Below are positions 23,741 through 34,880 of a stretch of 64,000 nt of DNA, piece after piece (positions within the stretch are counted from its first letter, which is position 1; each line of letters starts with the position of its first letter). The position numbers and the translations under genes are program-made. Source of the stretch: Cliona cf. orientalis (lineage: Eukaryota; Porifera; Demospongiae; Clionaida; Clionaidae); the NCBI GenBank assembly GCA_963930775.1, contig OZ005691.1, positions 5,391,000-5,454,999 on the forward strand. The letters are read 5' to 3'. Under the pieces are notes generated by a model that saw only the letters and a list, made by a program, of their open reading frames with translations, had not been told where the DNA came from and did not search any database.

Positions 23741-24311
23741 GCTATCATTGCAACTGGTGATCAGTATAGCCATTAACGGCATGGACTGATTGAGGAACCA
23801 AAGATAGTTTATACTACTGATGCAGAAGCAGCTGCAGAATTGATGGATCGTATGAGCCAGTACTTGTCTCTCTGGCCAGGGGTGTTTTGACAGTCCTGAA
23901 GTAGATACACGTAACTGTAGCAAGCTTCCTTTGCTGATAGTGATGACCTTTACCAGAAGGCTAATAAAATTAAAAAAACTAGTGGGCTGAAGGTGAAGTG
24001 GGTGAGAGCACACAGAAGCAGGTAATTTTTTTGAGGCCTGCATGATACCTAGATAGTTAGATAGCTACATTCCCTCTCCTAGCTCCTTTAGCCCTTGCTC
24101 ACACATACGTTCACACTCACACTCAATGACATGCATAATAGATGCATTCATATGCAGATACTGCAGCTATCCAAGTGATCAGCCCCGGGCAGCATATCTG
24201 AGTCGCTCTAGATCTTGTATAAAAATGGTATTAAAATGGTATTGCACCCACTGTATCTGTATGTTTTACGGGGGCTTGTGTTCAAAGTCCTTGTGGAAAA
24301 AAATATGACGT

Positions 24312-24330
24312 GGGGGGGGGGGGGGGGGGG
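24312..24330. repeat. G homopolymer (19 G)
   Basis: Nineteen consecutive G after gacgt. Same kind of tract as at 17349 and 36736. Confidence 0.9.
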
Positions 24331-24432
24331 TAGGTAAAATATTAATGTCATATTATTTCATCCATAAGGGCTTTGAATAGCCTCCTCTGTTAGGACCCTT
24401 ATATCGGAAATGGTGGTAAAGTAATATAATAT

Positions 24433-24487
24433 GGTAGCTTAATTAGTGGTCACCAATTAGCTTGGTGATCACTAAGCTATAGCTACC
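24433..24487. repeat. 55-bp imperfect palindrome
   Basis: It starts ggtagcttaattagtgg and ends as its approximate reverse complement, ctaagctatagctacc, with ggtcacc and ggtgatc in the middle. It would fold into a near-complete hairpin. Confidence 0.6.
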
Positions 24488-24533
24488 ATAATAATATTAT
24501 TATAATATTATTACTCAAGTTACTATACCTCAT

Positions 24534-24585
24534 ACCACAACTGGGATCGAGGGGAATTAATATAAATTCCCCTCCCGGTTGTGGT
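24534..24585. repeat. 52-bp hairpin
   Basis: Arms accacaactgggatcgagg and cctcccggttgtggt pair through gggaatt/aattccc around a short AT loop, with a few bulges. Confidence 0.65.
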
Positions 24586-24907
24586 GAGATAATATAACCC
24601 ATTCATTGTAGATGTGGTCCAGAAGGAGTAGGGAAAACCGGGCACCTGGCCATGTATACATTTCTATATTTCCACCTTCCCACTCCATGGACAACTGAGC
24701 AGCAAAGCACAGTATCAGCTCAGCATAATATTATTGATATTAAGCTACAATTACATGTAATGTGCCCACTATGATAATTGTTGATAGTATTATAACCTAA
24801 GTATACGTCATCATCTTCACATTAAATTTAATTTGTACACCACATTTCCAATACTATAGCCTAGCTGATAATCATGTCAGTTTTTGTCATTCTGCATGCC
24901 ATGGCAT

Positions 24908-25481
24908 TCACTGTTCATCGAACAAAGTGTCGATTCCCTCGTAGTTGTCTGGGCGCTGATTCGGAGGAATGTACTTGCTAATCCCATAGCTCACTTTACC
25001 TCCAGCTTTGTTGGTCGACACATGTTCCTTCAAGGATTTCTCAATGTCGCTTTGATAGAGGTTGCTATCCTCATCACTGGCTACAGTCTTGGCATAGCAG
25101 GTGGTCAACTGGGCCACTTTTATCCATCCTAGACGGTTGAGTTTTTTCTCCAATCCTTGTGTATTATCGTGTCCACCTATGAATCTAAAATTGAGCACAT
25201 AGACCGCAACTACTGGATCTATCTTAGCCTCATCGACAAGACTATCATCCAGAGCTTTTTGCATCTCTCTCAGTCCAAGACATTCCTATAAAATTAATGT
25301 GTTGATGATAAAGCTTAATAATTGCAATTATTGTCATTCCAATTTCAAATGAATTAAAGCAGTATTCCACTAGTCTAATGAATGATACATACAAACATTA
25401 CACAATGTTATGCAGATACACGTGCACCCATCCTATAATATTATAATTATTACTTACATCTGCTTTAGAGTTCTCTGCCAT
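24908..25481 (-). CDS. Two-exon gene of unknown function, 133 aa
   Basis: Exon 1 is 25481-25458 and encodes MAENSKAD, with donor gtaagt. Exon 2 is 25285-24908, after an acceptor ending ttatag, and begins ECLGLREMQKALDDSLVDEA. Both exons join in phase 0. The protein is soluble, hydrophilic and without signal peptide or membrane span. It contains VVAVYVLNFRFIGGHDNTQG, GWIKVAQLTTCYAKT and a C-terminal YIPPNQRPDNYEGIDTLF. I do not recognise the family. The open frame with clean splice sites, an acidic start and a tidy stop argue for a real gene. The start lies about 300 bp from a plus-strand ATG at 25785, which suggests a shared divergent promoter. Confidence 0.72.
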
Positions 25482-25784
25482 GATGTTTGCTATGGTTGCT
25501 TACGCTGCTATATCACACACGCAAAATATCTCATGCAATTGTTCACCTAGCTGTTTTCTGAATGATGGGTAACCAGATTCTTAGAGTATTTTATCTGTGT
25601 GTAAGAAAGAGAGATTCAGCATAATTATTACGTGGAATTATTCCATTGGTTGTATGACGGAATGATGTTGCGCCGGCGTGCGCTGTTTTTGTAATATTTT
25701 AATAGATCCTCAATAAATGTGGATCAAGTCTGTGTGTGAGTATGGTTACTAAGAGAAAGCCGCAATCTGATTAGAGGCACCTCC

Positions 25785-25876
25785 ATGGCGGCTATGACTG
25801 GTTTGACTGGATTATCTGGCTACAGGATTCTAGTGTACCAGTACCACCAGCAGGTGTTTCTCCTAAATATTGATAA
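25785..25876 (+). CDS. Possible first coding exon of an unidentified plus-strand gene
   Basis: An ATG in good context (ctccatggcggc) opens MAAMTGLTGLSGYRILV and then YQYHQQVFLLNID. It is followed at once by a consensus donor gtgagt, which would leave 2 nt over; without splicing the frame ends at TGA after one more codon. It lies head to head with the 133-aa gene. No later exon could be linked. It could be a first exon with remote partners or a chance ORF. Confidence 0.35.
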
Positions 25877-27503
25877 GTGAGTCATCGATATCAATGCTGT
25901 GGTTCATCCTAACAGTAGTTTCACCAGAGTTCACTGACCATCTGGTATGACTTAAGGGGAGGGGGGAATCATGATGTTGAGTATACTTTCAATTCTGCAG
26001 TATAGCTACATGCAGTAGAGCAGATTTAGACACCATGAACCATCATGATGAGAATTGTTTATACGGATGGGTATGGGATGGTTTTCAATTACATAATAGC
26101 TATTTCCCAATTTTTAGCAGTGATATGCATATCTACAGCTACAGTGATGCATTCATATTACAGACTAGTGTCCTATCAACATTAATTCATGCAGATTGTA
26201 AGTTTAAGTTTATAATAGCTGACTACGTACACCAGTAGCCTAAGATTAATCTGATCTGGTCAGTTAGACTTTCAGTTAGTACAACTCTGATCCGCGTATC
26301 CCACAATACTTATTACCCTCTCACTGATTAAATTTTATGAAGTGGTGCAAATTCGATTTCACTCACAAACGGTTGCACGTGGTATCCAGGGGTGTGGCTG
26401 AAAGAAGTTCCTCCCTATTGGATAGCTAGCTCACATTCAATGGCCGGGATAAATGTGACCGACTCTGAGAAAGGGACCACTAGTCTTGGGATAAAATTTC
26501 ATTTTGCTAAAATGTGGGGAAAATGAATAACTCTATAAACTATATAATATAGGATTTTGGCTTCATATTGAATCATAATTATATGCTATGTTTATGTAGT
26601 TGCAATATGTAAACTACCGTTATGGGCGCAAACAATTGCTCGGACACATACAATTTAATACAGAATTTAATTAAAATTAATATGCTCATTTTCCGAAAAT
26701 CGAATAATTATTATATCTAACTAAGTGTATAAAAAAGGTCATAACTCCACTTGTGATCAATATTAAATTTTTTCTTGAAACTTGCACCATTGGATTCAGC
26801 ACACACAGACCTATTAATCCATGCTAAAAACTCAATTTTTATGAAAAATCCCAAGTGATTCCATTTTCTCAGAGCAGGTCACAAGCCTCTAACTCAATAA
26901 TAATAATCAATTTATTATGCATGATAGGTACATTGGTCTTATCGAATATCTTCTCGTTGTTAAGTGAACTATAATACTTTGCTCAGATTAATTTTTATAC
27001 CGTCTAACCCATTATGGCATTAACCAGTGCTAACTGTATTATTATCTTCAGGGGGAAATCGGAAAAGTACAATGTATGACATTGTGTGTCATCACTGTCA
27101 TGATATTGATATTGCTGTCAGTGCTACTGCCTTATAAAATGAAACCTATAGCTAACGATTTAGTATAATGACACTTTGCCTATTTTAAGTACATGCACAC
27201 GGGTGTATTATTATTATTAATTCCCTTTGCATGACATGTAATCATGTGGTCACCATAATTGGAGCGAGAGCCTCACACTCATGGCAGAATCAGAAAATCG
27301 CTGTACTTATGTATGCTTGTATGTATGTAAGGCCACTCCAAATCAATTAATTGTTTCTCATCCCCTCTTGATTTCCGCACAATACAAAAGTACCGGTAAA
27401 CCGCTTCCATAATTTTTTTGGCCCGCCAAATTAAACTTGTAATTAAACGACCATTTCCAGCAGCCCGCCCGCATCAGGCTCGGGGAGCTAGCCGGAGGCC
27501 ATG
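25877..27503. other. Spacer with no recognised gene
   Basis: AT-rich DNA. An open stretch at 26035-26238 (68 codons) shows no known motif and no supporting splice pattern. Nothing else was recognised. Confidence 0.5.
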
Positions 27504-27965
27504 TAGTCTCGCAAGCCAGACCCTCACACTCCACAGCGTTTTAGTTCTTTCAGGAAAAACACGCGGAGGGAGGGTCTGGCCCACTGCCTATACCCGTTTG
27601 GATCCAGCCAGACAAGATGTTGTCTGGCCAATCAGATTCGTGGAAAATATGATTACGTCACGTTCAATGTTTATCCTGCGTATAGCTGGTGAACGGCGAT
27701 GTTTTTTGGAAGTTGACTTACCGTTTGGGCATTTTCTACTATCGAAAAAGTAGCGTCGCTTGTTCAAGTTGTTTCTTTGTGCTTCCGTGGCTACCATTTT
27801 CGAGCGAGATTTTGAATTACATCACGCAGTTGAACGTCATGTGTCGAAATGTTACGAAATCATGGATCCAAACGGGCATAGGCAGTGGGCCAGACCCTCC
27901 CTCCGCGTGTTTTTCCTGAAAGAACTAAAACGCTGTGGAGTGTGAGGGTCTGGCTTGCGAGACTA
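27504..27965. mobile_element. 462-bp Mutator-type MITE
   Basis: Terminal inverted repeats of about 100 bp with a single visible mismatch begin TAGTCTCGCAAGCCAGACCC. It is flanked by the perfect 9-bp duplication gaggccatg (27495-27503 and 27966-27974). It shares its first 8 bases with the elements at 11044 and 61286, but the arms are otherwise different. The near-perfect arms suggest recent activity. No coding capacity. Confidence 0.93.
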
Positions 27966-28498
27966 GAGGCCATGTACTAGTCATTACAGTACGAGTCATG
28001 TACGTACTACTGTAGTCGTCCATGTGTTCGCTAGCTCATAGCGCATGCGCATGATCATTAAGGTAAGGGTCGTCAACGTTGGCCGCGCTAACTCTAAATG
28101 TAGCTCACCAAAAGATGGCAGCTCACCAAGCTAGCTATAGTTGCCCAGACAATTCTGTAGGGACCAAGACATGCTGGGAATGTGCTACACAACTATTTAA
28201 TATTAAACTATATATAAATTTTCCTTCATTTCTTGATCTTTATAGCGGTTTAATAATGACGATAGCTATAGGAACTTGTACATGTAAATACTTAGGATCG
28301 AGGGTCAGCCTTTACTATGCTGTGAGCAAAGGCTTGCATCACCCTAGTAATAATCCCTATACTGTTAAGACAACAGGATCGCAAAATCATCAATATAATA
28401 ATCATAAATAAGCATAGTTTGTGTTTAGTATAGATCAAAACAAACGTTATACGTACACATATAATACAACTGCAGGAAAGTTATGATAGTAGAGATAA
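27966..28498. other. Spacer beyond the DnaJ gene 3' end
   Basis: It holds the palindromic word gcgcatgcgcatg near 28041. An ORF at 28079-28411 lacks recognisable motifs. No gene is supported. Confidence 0.45.
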
Positions 28499-28504
28499 TT
28501 TATT
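28499..28504 (-). terminator. Polyadenylation signal of the DnaJ gene
   Basis: AATAAA on the minus strand, about 125 nt past the stop codon at 28629. Plausible spacing for a 3' UTR. Confidence 0.5.
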
Positions 28505-28628
28505 CAAAATGCATGATCAATAAACATCTTTTTGCTAACAGTCAAATGCGTCCTAGTTAAGAAAACTATAATATGATAACATTAAGTATCATAATAACAA
28601 ATAATAATAATATATTACTAGAAAGCTT

Positions 28629-31600
28629 TTATTGTTGTGAACAGCCGACCCTATGCCCTCCCATTCCATCGTCTTCATCACTATCATCATAGGCCTCCCC
28701 TCTGTGGCTGTCATCACTGCCACGAGTACCTTCAAACTCCATCATGTTCACCTCTTCCATGTCCTCTGATATCGGAGGCTCATCCGGTCGAGACGGAAGG
28801 AGGTTTTCTAGTTTCTATGAGAGAGAGAGTGAGAGAGAGGAAGAGACGGAGAAAGGGAGGAGAGAGAGAGAGAAAGAGAAGAAGGGAGAGAGATGAATGA
28901 ACGAATTGAAGTGTCATACACGCTGGAGCTTACTTTAAGATTATCTTCTGGTAGGAATTGGTCTCCAGGAAAGTCAATGTCAAAACGGATGTAGAGGTTA
29001 CCTCTGATCTCATTGTGCCGAAACATTGGCATTCCCTCATTGGATAAACCTCGAACACAACCTAGCGTGTGTGAGCATAAAGATATACAGGCACCAGAAC
29101 AAGATTAACTTAATTTCTGGTCATGTGACATTTAATAAGAGTTTAGTGTGCATTAGAAGATATTGCACAGTTGGAGTGTACATACATGTAGCTGTGACCC
29201 TAACAATTGTGTTAGAGGGCTAAGCATGCCAGGCTCACAGTAGCGGTAGACTGACAGAATGATCCCCTCTGTTAATTTCCCTCCTGAACGTTACCACCCT
29301 GCCGTGGGTAAAGGGGCAGCAGACATGGCTTTGAATGGGAGGTGACTCGGACAACATTTATTGAACATGATTGTACATGCAGTGTTCTCCCCAGCATATC
29401 TAAGTCATGTCGGCTCAACAAGCCTTCAGTACAGAATTATGTTTTGATGTGGGAAATGGGGACAATCAAAAAGCTTTGCTGTGGCCACAGGGTCCACCCA
29501 CACTATGCCCCCTTATCACTGGGGAGAACACTGACATGCATATTAGACACAGACACAGCTTAGGAAATGTTCAGGATTCTATAGAGTCCTTCAGTCCCCT
29601 ATATAGAAATTGAGTGAACAGTGACTAACAAGTCTACATCATAATATATAATCCTGTATGGGAATCTTCAGGCCACAAATTTGTAAGTATTACTACTCTT
29701 CATCCAGATTGTAGCAACTATGATCTAAAGGAGAATGATACATCCCACAATTTGGTAAAGGGTCGTCACATCACTACTCCACCTAATTTGCTAAGAAAAC
29801 GACATACATGTACCACTGACCTGGAGATAGGACGTCGTAATCATTTGACTTGACCCAGAGTTTTCGTCCGTCCAGGTGCTCCAGGGGAAACTGAAATCCA
29901 CACAGAGCCTCTCTCAGCGAGATCTTCTTGTCAATGATGAGGTCAAGGTCTGAGCGACGGAACACAGTGTGGTCCATCTGCTGGAGGACCACTATCACAT
30001 CACCAGCCTCTCCATTGTACTGTGCACCAGTGCAGGTGAGATGGCGAAAGATGTATTGTATGTATGTGTAAGTTGGTGTTACATTAGAGGGTGGAATTTT
30101 CCTCTAGGTGTACTTAGAACTCACCATTTGATCAGCTTCACCTCGGAATGGAATTCTCTGTTCATGTTTCATTCCAGGACCAATGGGAACCTAATATTAG
30201 CCATAATTCAAGAACAATAATAATACGCTGGACTGCCCCCTACATCACAATGGACATACATGAGTAATTTGACAGTACAGTAAATACAGATACATTAATA
30301 TCCTCCCTCCTAGTGAACAGGAAACACTATGTAACCGATTACTTCCTCTATCATGTCATATATACTGTAATAGTATACATTTGAGTAGTTCTTGTCCAGT
30401 GTAAGTACCATAGTGTCCCAGGTAAATGCCCATGTAGCATATTTCAAGGGGTCACTGTAACAGCTGATGGGAGTAAGTCTACATAACGTGGGACTCGCAG
30501 TCGACTGTGTGAGAGTATGGCACCACGCTCCTCACACAAACACACACACACACACACTCACTCATGATACACACTCACACTTGTTGCACACAGTCAATCA
30601 GTACATACACAAAATATACACTACAGTACCCACCTCTAGCTTGTGGTCTCTCTCTATTAACCGCTTTCCTTTGCATTTCTTACACCTATCCTTCTCTCTG
30701 ATGAAGTCTCCCGAGCCCCCACAGTCGTCACACTGTGACTGCATCTGCTGCACCATCCCCGGCCCAATCTGACGGTACATTGTCTGTATACCAGACCCTT
30801 TGCACTTTCTACACGTTGTGACTGAACCCGATTTACCACCAGAACTGGAAAACAAGTGTATGTGTGTGTGTGTGTGTAATTTGAACGAGTTACACAACTG
30901 TACATGAAACTTAAAGGTATGATGCATGGGTGTGCGTTGACAGGGCACATCCAGTAGCTATATTATAATAATTGCAGTATTGATACTCTTGGACTACCGT
31001 AAATCTGGAAATTTTCGTTGTAAAAATATTTTCGTAGTCGATGGCGGCTACGAAAATTAATCTTACGAAAATTAGCATGCACTATTAACGCTAATGCGGT
31101 AAGGGGTCGTTCCTATGAAAATTTTTTTACACAAAAATTTATCATACGAAAATTTCTTTACACGAAAATTTCCAGATCTACGGTATCATCATTCCAATTC
31201 CTATAACAAAGCAAATTTGATATCCTAGGTTGACACGATTGTGTATATTGCGCTATGATTTAGAGGGGGGGGGCTATACCCCTATGACGATACAATACCC
31301 TTGTTACGGAGATCAACAACACTGCACTTTGTACCTAGTAATCATAGGGCATGCCTAGGTTGATTAAAATTTAATGATCTGAGCATATATACATACTGAT
31401 ACAGAATTCACGCTTTGTGCCATTCCATCCATAATAGGGCAGTTATTCGTCTTATGAGCATGCTTCCCAGAATCATACGCAACACTTATTCCCAGATACA
31501 GAAATCTGTTCAGGAATGCTACTACCATGTGCAAATAACTTCATAATCTGGTAGTTGAAATTAGCGCAACCACGAAATTAATGTCCTGATTATTTTTTGT

Positions 31601-34250
31601 CAAACCAGATACCATATAGCTGGAAATTTTCGAGGGAGAAAACTTTCACGAATTTCGCAATTTTTCAGCCATCCGCGAAAGTTTTCTCCACGAAATTCTA
31701 GGCATGCCACACCCATTATGCGACCAGTTTTACCGTTCCGCGAAAGTTTTCTCCGCAAAATGCTCCTTTCCTACCGATCCGCGAAACTTTTCTCCCCACA
31801 AAATTTCCCGCTATACGGTAAATTTGTGGACAACTACATCCACGTCTATATAATGGGAGGAGGAGGAGGGAGATTCCTTCATGCCATGAATAATAATTGT
31901 GAACACACCGAAAAATTGGGTTTTGAAAACTTATTAATTAACTCACCCGTGACATGATGCACACAGCTCTTTTCTCTTGAATTCCACTGATTTAGTTGTT
32001 CCATTATACAACTCTTCTAATGTAACTCTGGAGGGGGGGGGGAGAATAGTGGAAGAACAAATTATATTATAATTCAAAACTGAGAAGAATGGTTGAAAGG
32101 AGATACTATTATGATCAACTCTCAAGTTTCGTGCATAACACAGAAAGGCTAATCATCAGAACAAACTATTACTTTGAAAGGGGCAGTGGTTAAACAGCAA
32201 AGGAAGTTTAATCTGAAGATATACTTACTCCAGGGGTATCGCAATTGACTCTGCCTTTGATCTCCTCCGTCTCCCACCTCCAACTGGGAAAGACAAACAC
32301 AAAACACCTCATCATCTCTAAAAATCTCAGATATTATTTGAGCACATAAACACTCTACATTGTAAGGATAAACCATAGGGGAGGGGAGGGGATTTGGTTG
32401 TTGGTCTGCGATGTCATATTATTGTTTGAAATTTTCAGTCGATGGCAGCTTTGAAATCAATCAGATTTTACGAAAATGAATGCACACTACAAAAGTAAAC
32501 AGTAGTTCCTATGAAAATTTCATAAACTTCTAGAGCACACACATGTACATGTAGTCATAACAACGGAGAAGTGTCACGCTTTCACGATCAGTGTAGTATA
32601 CATCAGTAACATGTACATTGCACATGGTCCAAGAACTAGAATAAACTGAGAACCTTATCCAGTGTAGACACATAATGCTGTAAAATTGTCAAATTAGCAG
32701 TGAAATGTGTCACTTGGTCACATATATACCATACTGCCAAGGATGAGGAGCCCATGGACGCTTCCACATACATGTAACTCACTATTATGGCCCGCATAAG
32801 CGTATACCCGGGATATAAATTTCATACGTTTGTATAGAAGCTGCTACATTGATCACTTGAAACGCAGTGCATGGGTACTACCCCAGGAGTGGGCACTTGT
32901 CTGGGACACTACGGTAACTGTAACATACATTGTATAGCAGGATGGTACTCCCACACACAGGAGTATAGTGAAAGCACAAATAAATAATTTTTGGTGGGGT
33001 AAGGCAAATATGCCCGCTCTGACATAAATATATTGCACGTTGTACATACAGGTATTAAAGAATAATAATGTTGCATGCTGGACATGTTAATTAACTCACA
33101 GCCGAAGGGATCTCCTCCAAACATTGAAGAGAAGATACTTTCTCCAAAAGGAAATCCACCTATAGACATGTACAAGAAAACACGACAAAAATCACATGGT
33201 CTGTGGTTTCACACAGGAAACAGTGATTGTAAAAAAAATTTGTGACCAGGCAGTGCAGCTGCCCCTCTAATCCCGTACTTATACTAATGGAAAGCATGAT
33301 CCAATTTAACGTAAGAAATTAGAATTTTACGAATTCTCACAGTGAAAAAGGTGCGTCTCCCAAAATTGAAATTTTTTGCTCTCCATGTATTCTATTAGAA
33401 TACATGCAAGTATGCGCCGACAACCATCCATCATTCTCACATCATAATCCATGTGCTCCAACTTTCTCACTTTTAGAGGCAGTCCCAATTTGTGGTTAAA
33501 CCTAGCCTTGTGTACACTACTTCTCTTTGCTTGAAAACTTTAGAATATCCCTGCTTTTAGACCTAAAATCCCATGTTATTTTTCCGCATTTTGTTTTTAG
33601 AGGTTTGTGGTAGCAAGGTAGACTATCAGATCCACTTTTCATGTGCATAATGGGGACTAGGAATGAGACCAGCATGGCGGGTGCTCTAATTAGTGTTGTG
33701 CCCCCCCCCCCTATTATTATAGCTTGATTATTGAAGCACATACCCATGCCTGGGCCAGCTCCTGCTCCATCATCCTTGACGGCTGACATTCCAAAGTTGT
33801 CATATCGTTCTCTTCTCTGTGGATCTGACAGCACTTCATACGCAAACTGAATGTCCTTAAACTGTGAGTGTGTGCATACACATGTACCAATATCATTCCA
33901 CTGAGGATCGAGATTGAGTGGGTGTACAAAGCTTTAATAATATGCAAGGGAGGTTATGAAGGGCATTAATTAGAATAAACCACAAAACGGCTCACCTTGT
34001 CTTCATTTCCTGGATTCTTATCTGGATGATACTGTTTTGCTAGCCTATGGTACTCCTGTATTCAACATTAAAAGTACCACAATCATCACAAGCTCTAATA
34101 GAAATATCACACACTGTTGTGTCATGATGTCATGCACGACTCGTGGCATTATTTGAACTGTCTTGTGTAAAATCAACTTACCCTTTTAATTTCACTAAAG
34201 GATGCATGTTTTGATACTCCTAGTCTTTCATAGAGCTCGGTGTCCGCCAT
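28629..34250 (-). CDS. Type I Hsp40 co-chaperone (DnaJ subfamily A, DNAJA2-like), 410 aa
   Basis: Eleven exons: 34250-34182, 34055-33996, 33861-33744, 33159-33100, 32283-32229, 32027-31947, 30844-30634, 30190-30125, 30019-29821, 29061-28934, 28814-28629. They total 1233 nt and every junction phase agrees. The J domain starts [18 protein letters not shown] and carries HPD at residues 33-35 in [13 protein letters not shown]-rich linker follows (about 85-115). The zinc-finger region has CASCHGSG (143), CRKCKGSG (159), CDDCGGSG (186) and a fourth, less canonical CKKCKGKR (202). The C-terminal client-binding part contains [20 protein letters not shown]. The protein ends in CSQQ, a CaaX box predicted to be farnesylated, as in Ydj1/DNAJA proteins. 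It would stimulate Hsp70 ATPase and deliver clients in the cytosol or at membranes. Human DNAJA2 has 412 aa, so this is full length. Confidence 0.96.
28817..28892. repeat. GA-rich simple repeat in the last DnaJ intron
   Basis: Mostly (ga)n with agaaag variants. On the transcribed strand it is a pyrimidine tract running up to the acceptor of the last exon, so it doubles as the polypyrimidine tract. Confidence 0.8.
30533..30559. repeat. CA microsatellite
   Basis: A (CA)n run with one interruption, in a DnaJ intron. A TG run of similar length lies at 30855-30877 in the next intron. Confidence 0.85.
30997..31183. mobile_element. 187-bp Tc1/mariner-type MITE in a DnaJ intron
   Basis: Ends CCGTAAATCTGGAAATTTTC and, inverted, CCGTAGATCTGGAAATTTTC, flanked by TA on both sides. 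The interior repeats acgaaaatt in both orientations. A second member (31612) lies in the same intron and a decayed one at about 32423-32530 in another. Confidence 0.75.
31612..31818. mobile_element. 207-bp Tc1/mariner-type MITE in a DnaJ intron
   Basis: Ends CCATATAGCTGGAAATTTTC and, inverted, CCGTATAGCGGGAAATTTTG, flanked by TA. The interior repeats cgcgaaagttttctcc three to four times. Related in style to the element at 30997. Confidence 0.75.
32423..32530. mobile_element. Decayed copy of the 30997-type MITE
   Basis: It shares gaaattttcagtcgatgg and cctatgaaaatttc with the element at 30997, in the same order, but lacks clean ends. Confidence 0.5.
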
Positions 34251-34880
34251 GTTGACAGTTTATAGCTATAACACGAGGATAGCTGGGACTCCTGCGAAGG
34301 GAAGCATAGAGACCCCACTCAAACAGCCACTCCTTCGGTTTTGATAAACTTATACATGTGAATTGGTATTGGCATACCTTCTGATGGTCTTGAAGGGTGA
34401 AGAATCCTTCGAGCAACGAAGGACAGGCTTTCTTCACCTGGGGTTACTCAGTACATGTGCGCGAGAATGTTCGAATGCTGACGCGACTTTGACAGGTGGT
34501 GATCCCCCTTGTGGCCACGCGGCCGGCTGAGCTGACCGCACCCTCATTAATTTCACTGCGGCGCTGCGCGAAAAGGGCTATGGTTATGGATAGACGATCT
34601 ATACCTAATCTGTCATAACGTTCTCTAGATCTCCGTACCGTATCAATGGACGTTGATTATTGAGGGGGAATAGCTATTCATGCTACGTACGATTTCAGTT
34701 CTTTTGGGAAGTAGGGGAGGCAAAAAAAATCTGAACAGCCTTTCTTTGTGCCCTCCAGGGTATTTATGCGCATGCGCAATCATTACGTGGCTCGTTCAAA
34801 CACGTGATGTGCTTGCAAATTAGAATTTAAAGTACTCCACAAACTCAAGATTGGCAACAGATCGGACACCTCCCAGTAAG
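34251..34880. promoter_or_regulatory. Divergent promoter region between the DnaJ and junctophilin genes
   Basis: 630 bp separates the two start codons, which point away from each other. The part at 34480-34570 is GC-richer than its surroundings. The perfect palindrome TGCGCATGCGCA at 34767-34778 matches the NRF-1 (alpha-Pal) consensus and lies about 100 bp before the junctophilin ATG. No TATA box is obvious. Shared regulation is an inference. Confidence 0.55.
34767..34778. promoter_or_regulatory. NRF-1-type palindromic site
   Basis: TGCGCATGCGCA, an exact palindrome equal to the known NRF-1 consensus core, inside the divergent promoter. The same 12-mer also occurs at 62762-62773, and shorter gcgcatgcgc words occur elsewhere, some in MITE-like DNA. 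The position is what makes this one interesting. Confidence 0.5.

Larger units (their letters stand above)
23741..24907. other. Spacer with simple repeats and two inverted repeats, no recognised gene
   Basis: It contains the G run at 24312, palindromes at 24433 and 24534, and AT-rich trinucleotide runs near 24490. Near 23500-23590, just before this stretch, is a word (gttgagcctccgaacaaagg) of the kind found at ends of Tc1/pogo-like repeats. No supported coding sequence. Confidence 0.5.

Noticed and set aside
28637-28900. Plus-strand ORF of 87 codons
   Set aside because: It overlaps, in antisense, the last exon and last intron of the DnaJ gene; it is a shadow ORF ending in a GA repeat.
30598-30950. 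Separate small zinc-finger gene
   Set aside because: It is one exon of the DnaJ gene extended into the intron; the CxxCxGxG repeats belong to the type I Hsp40.
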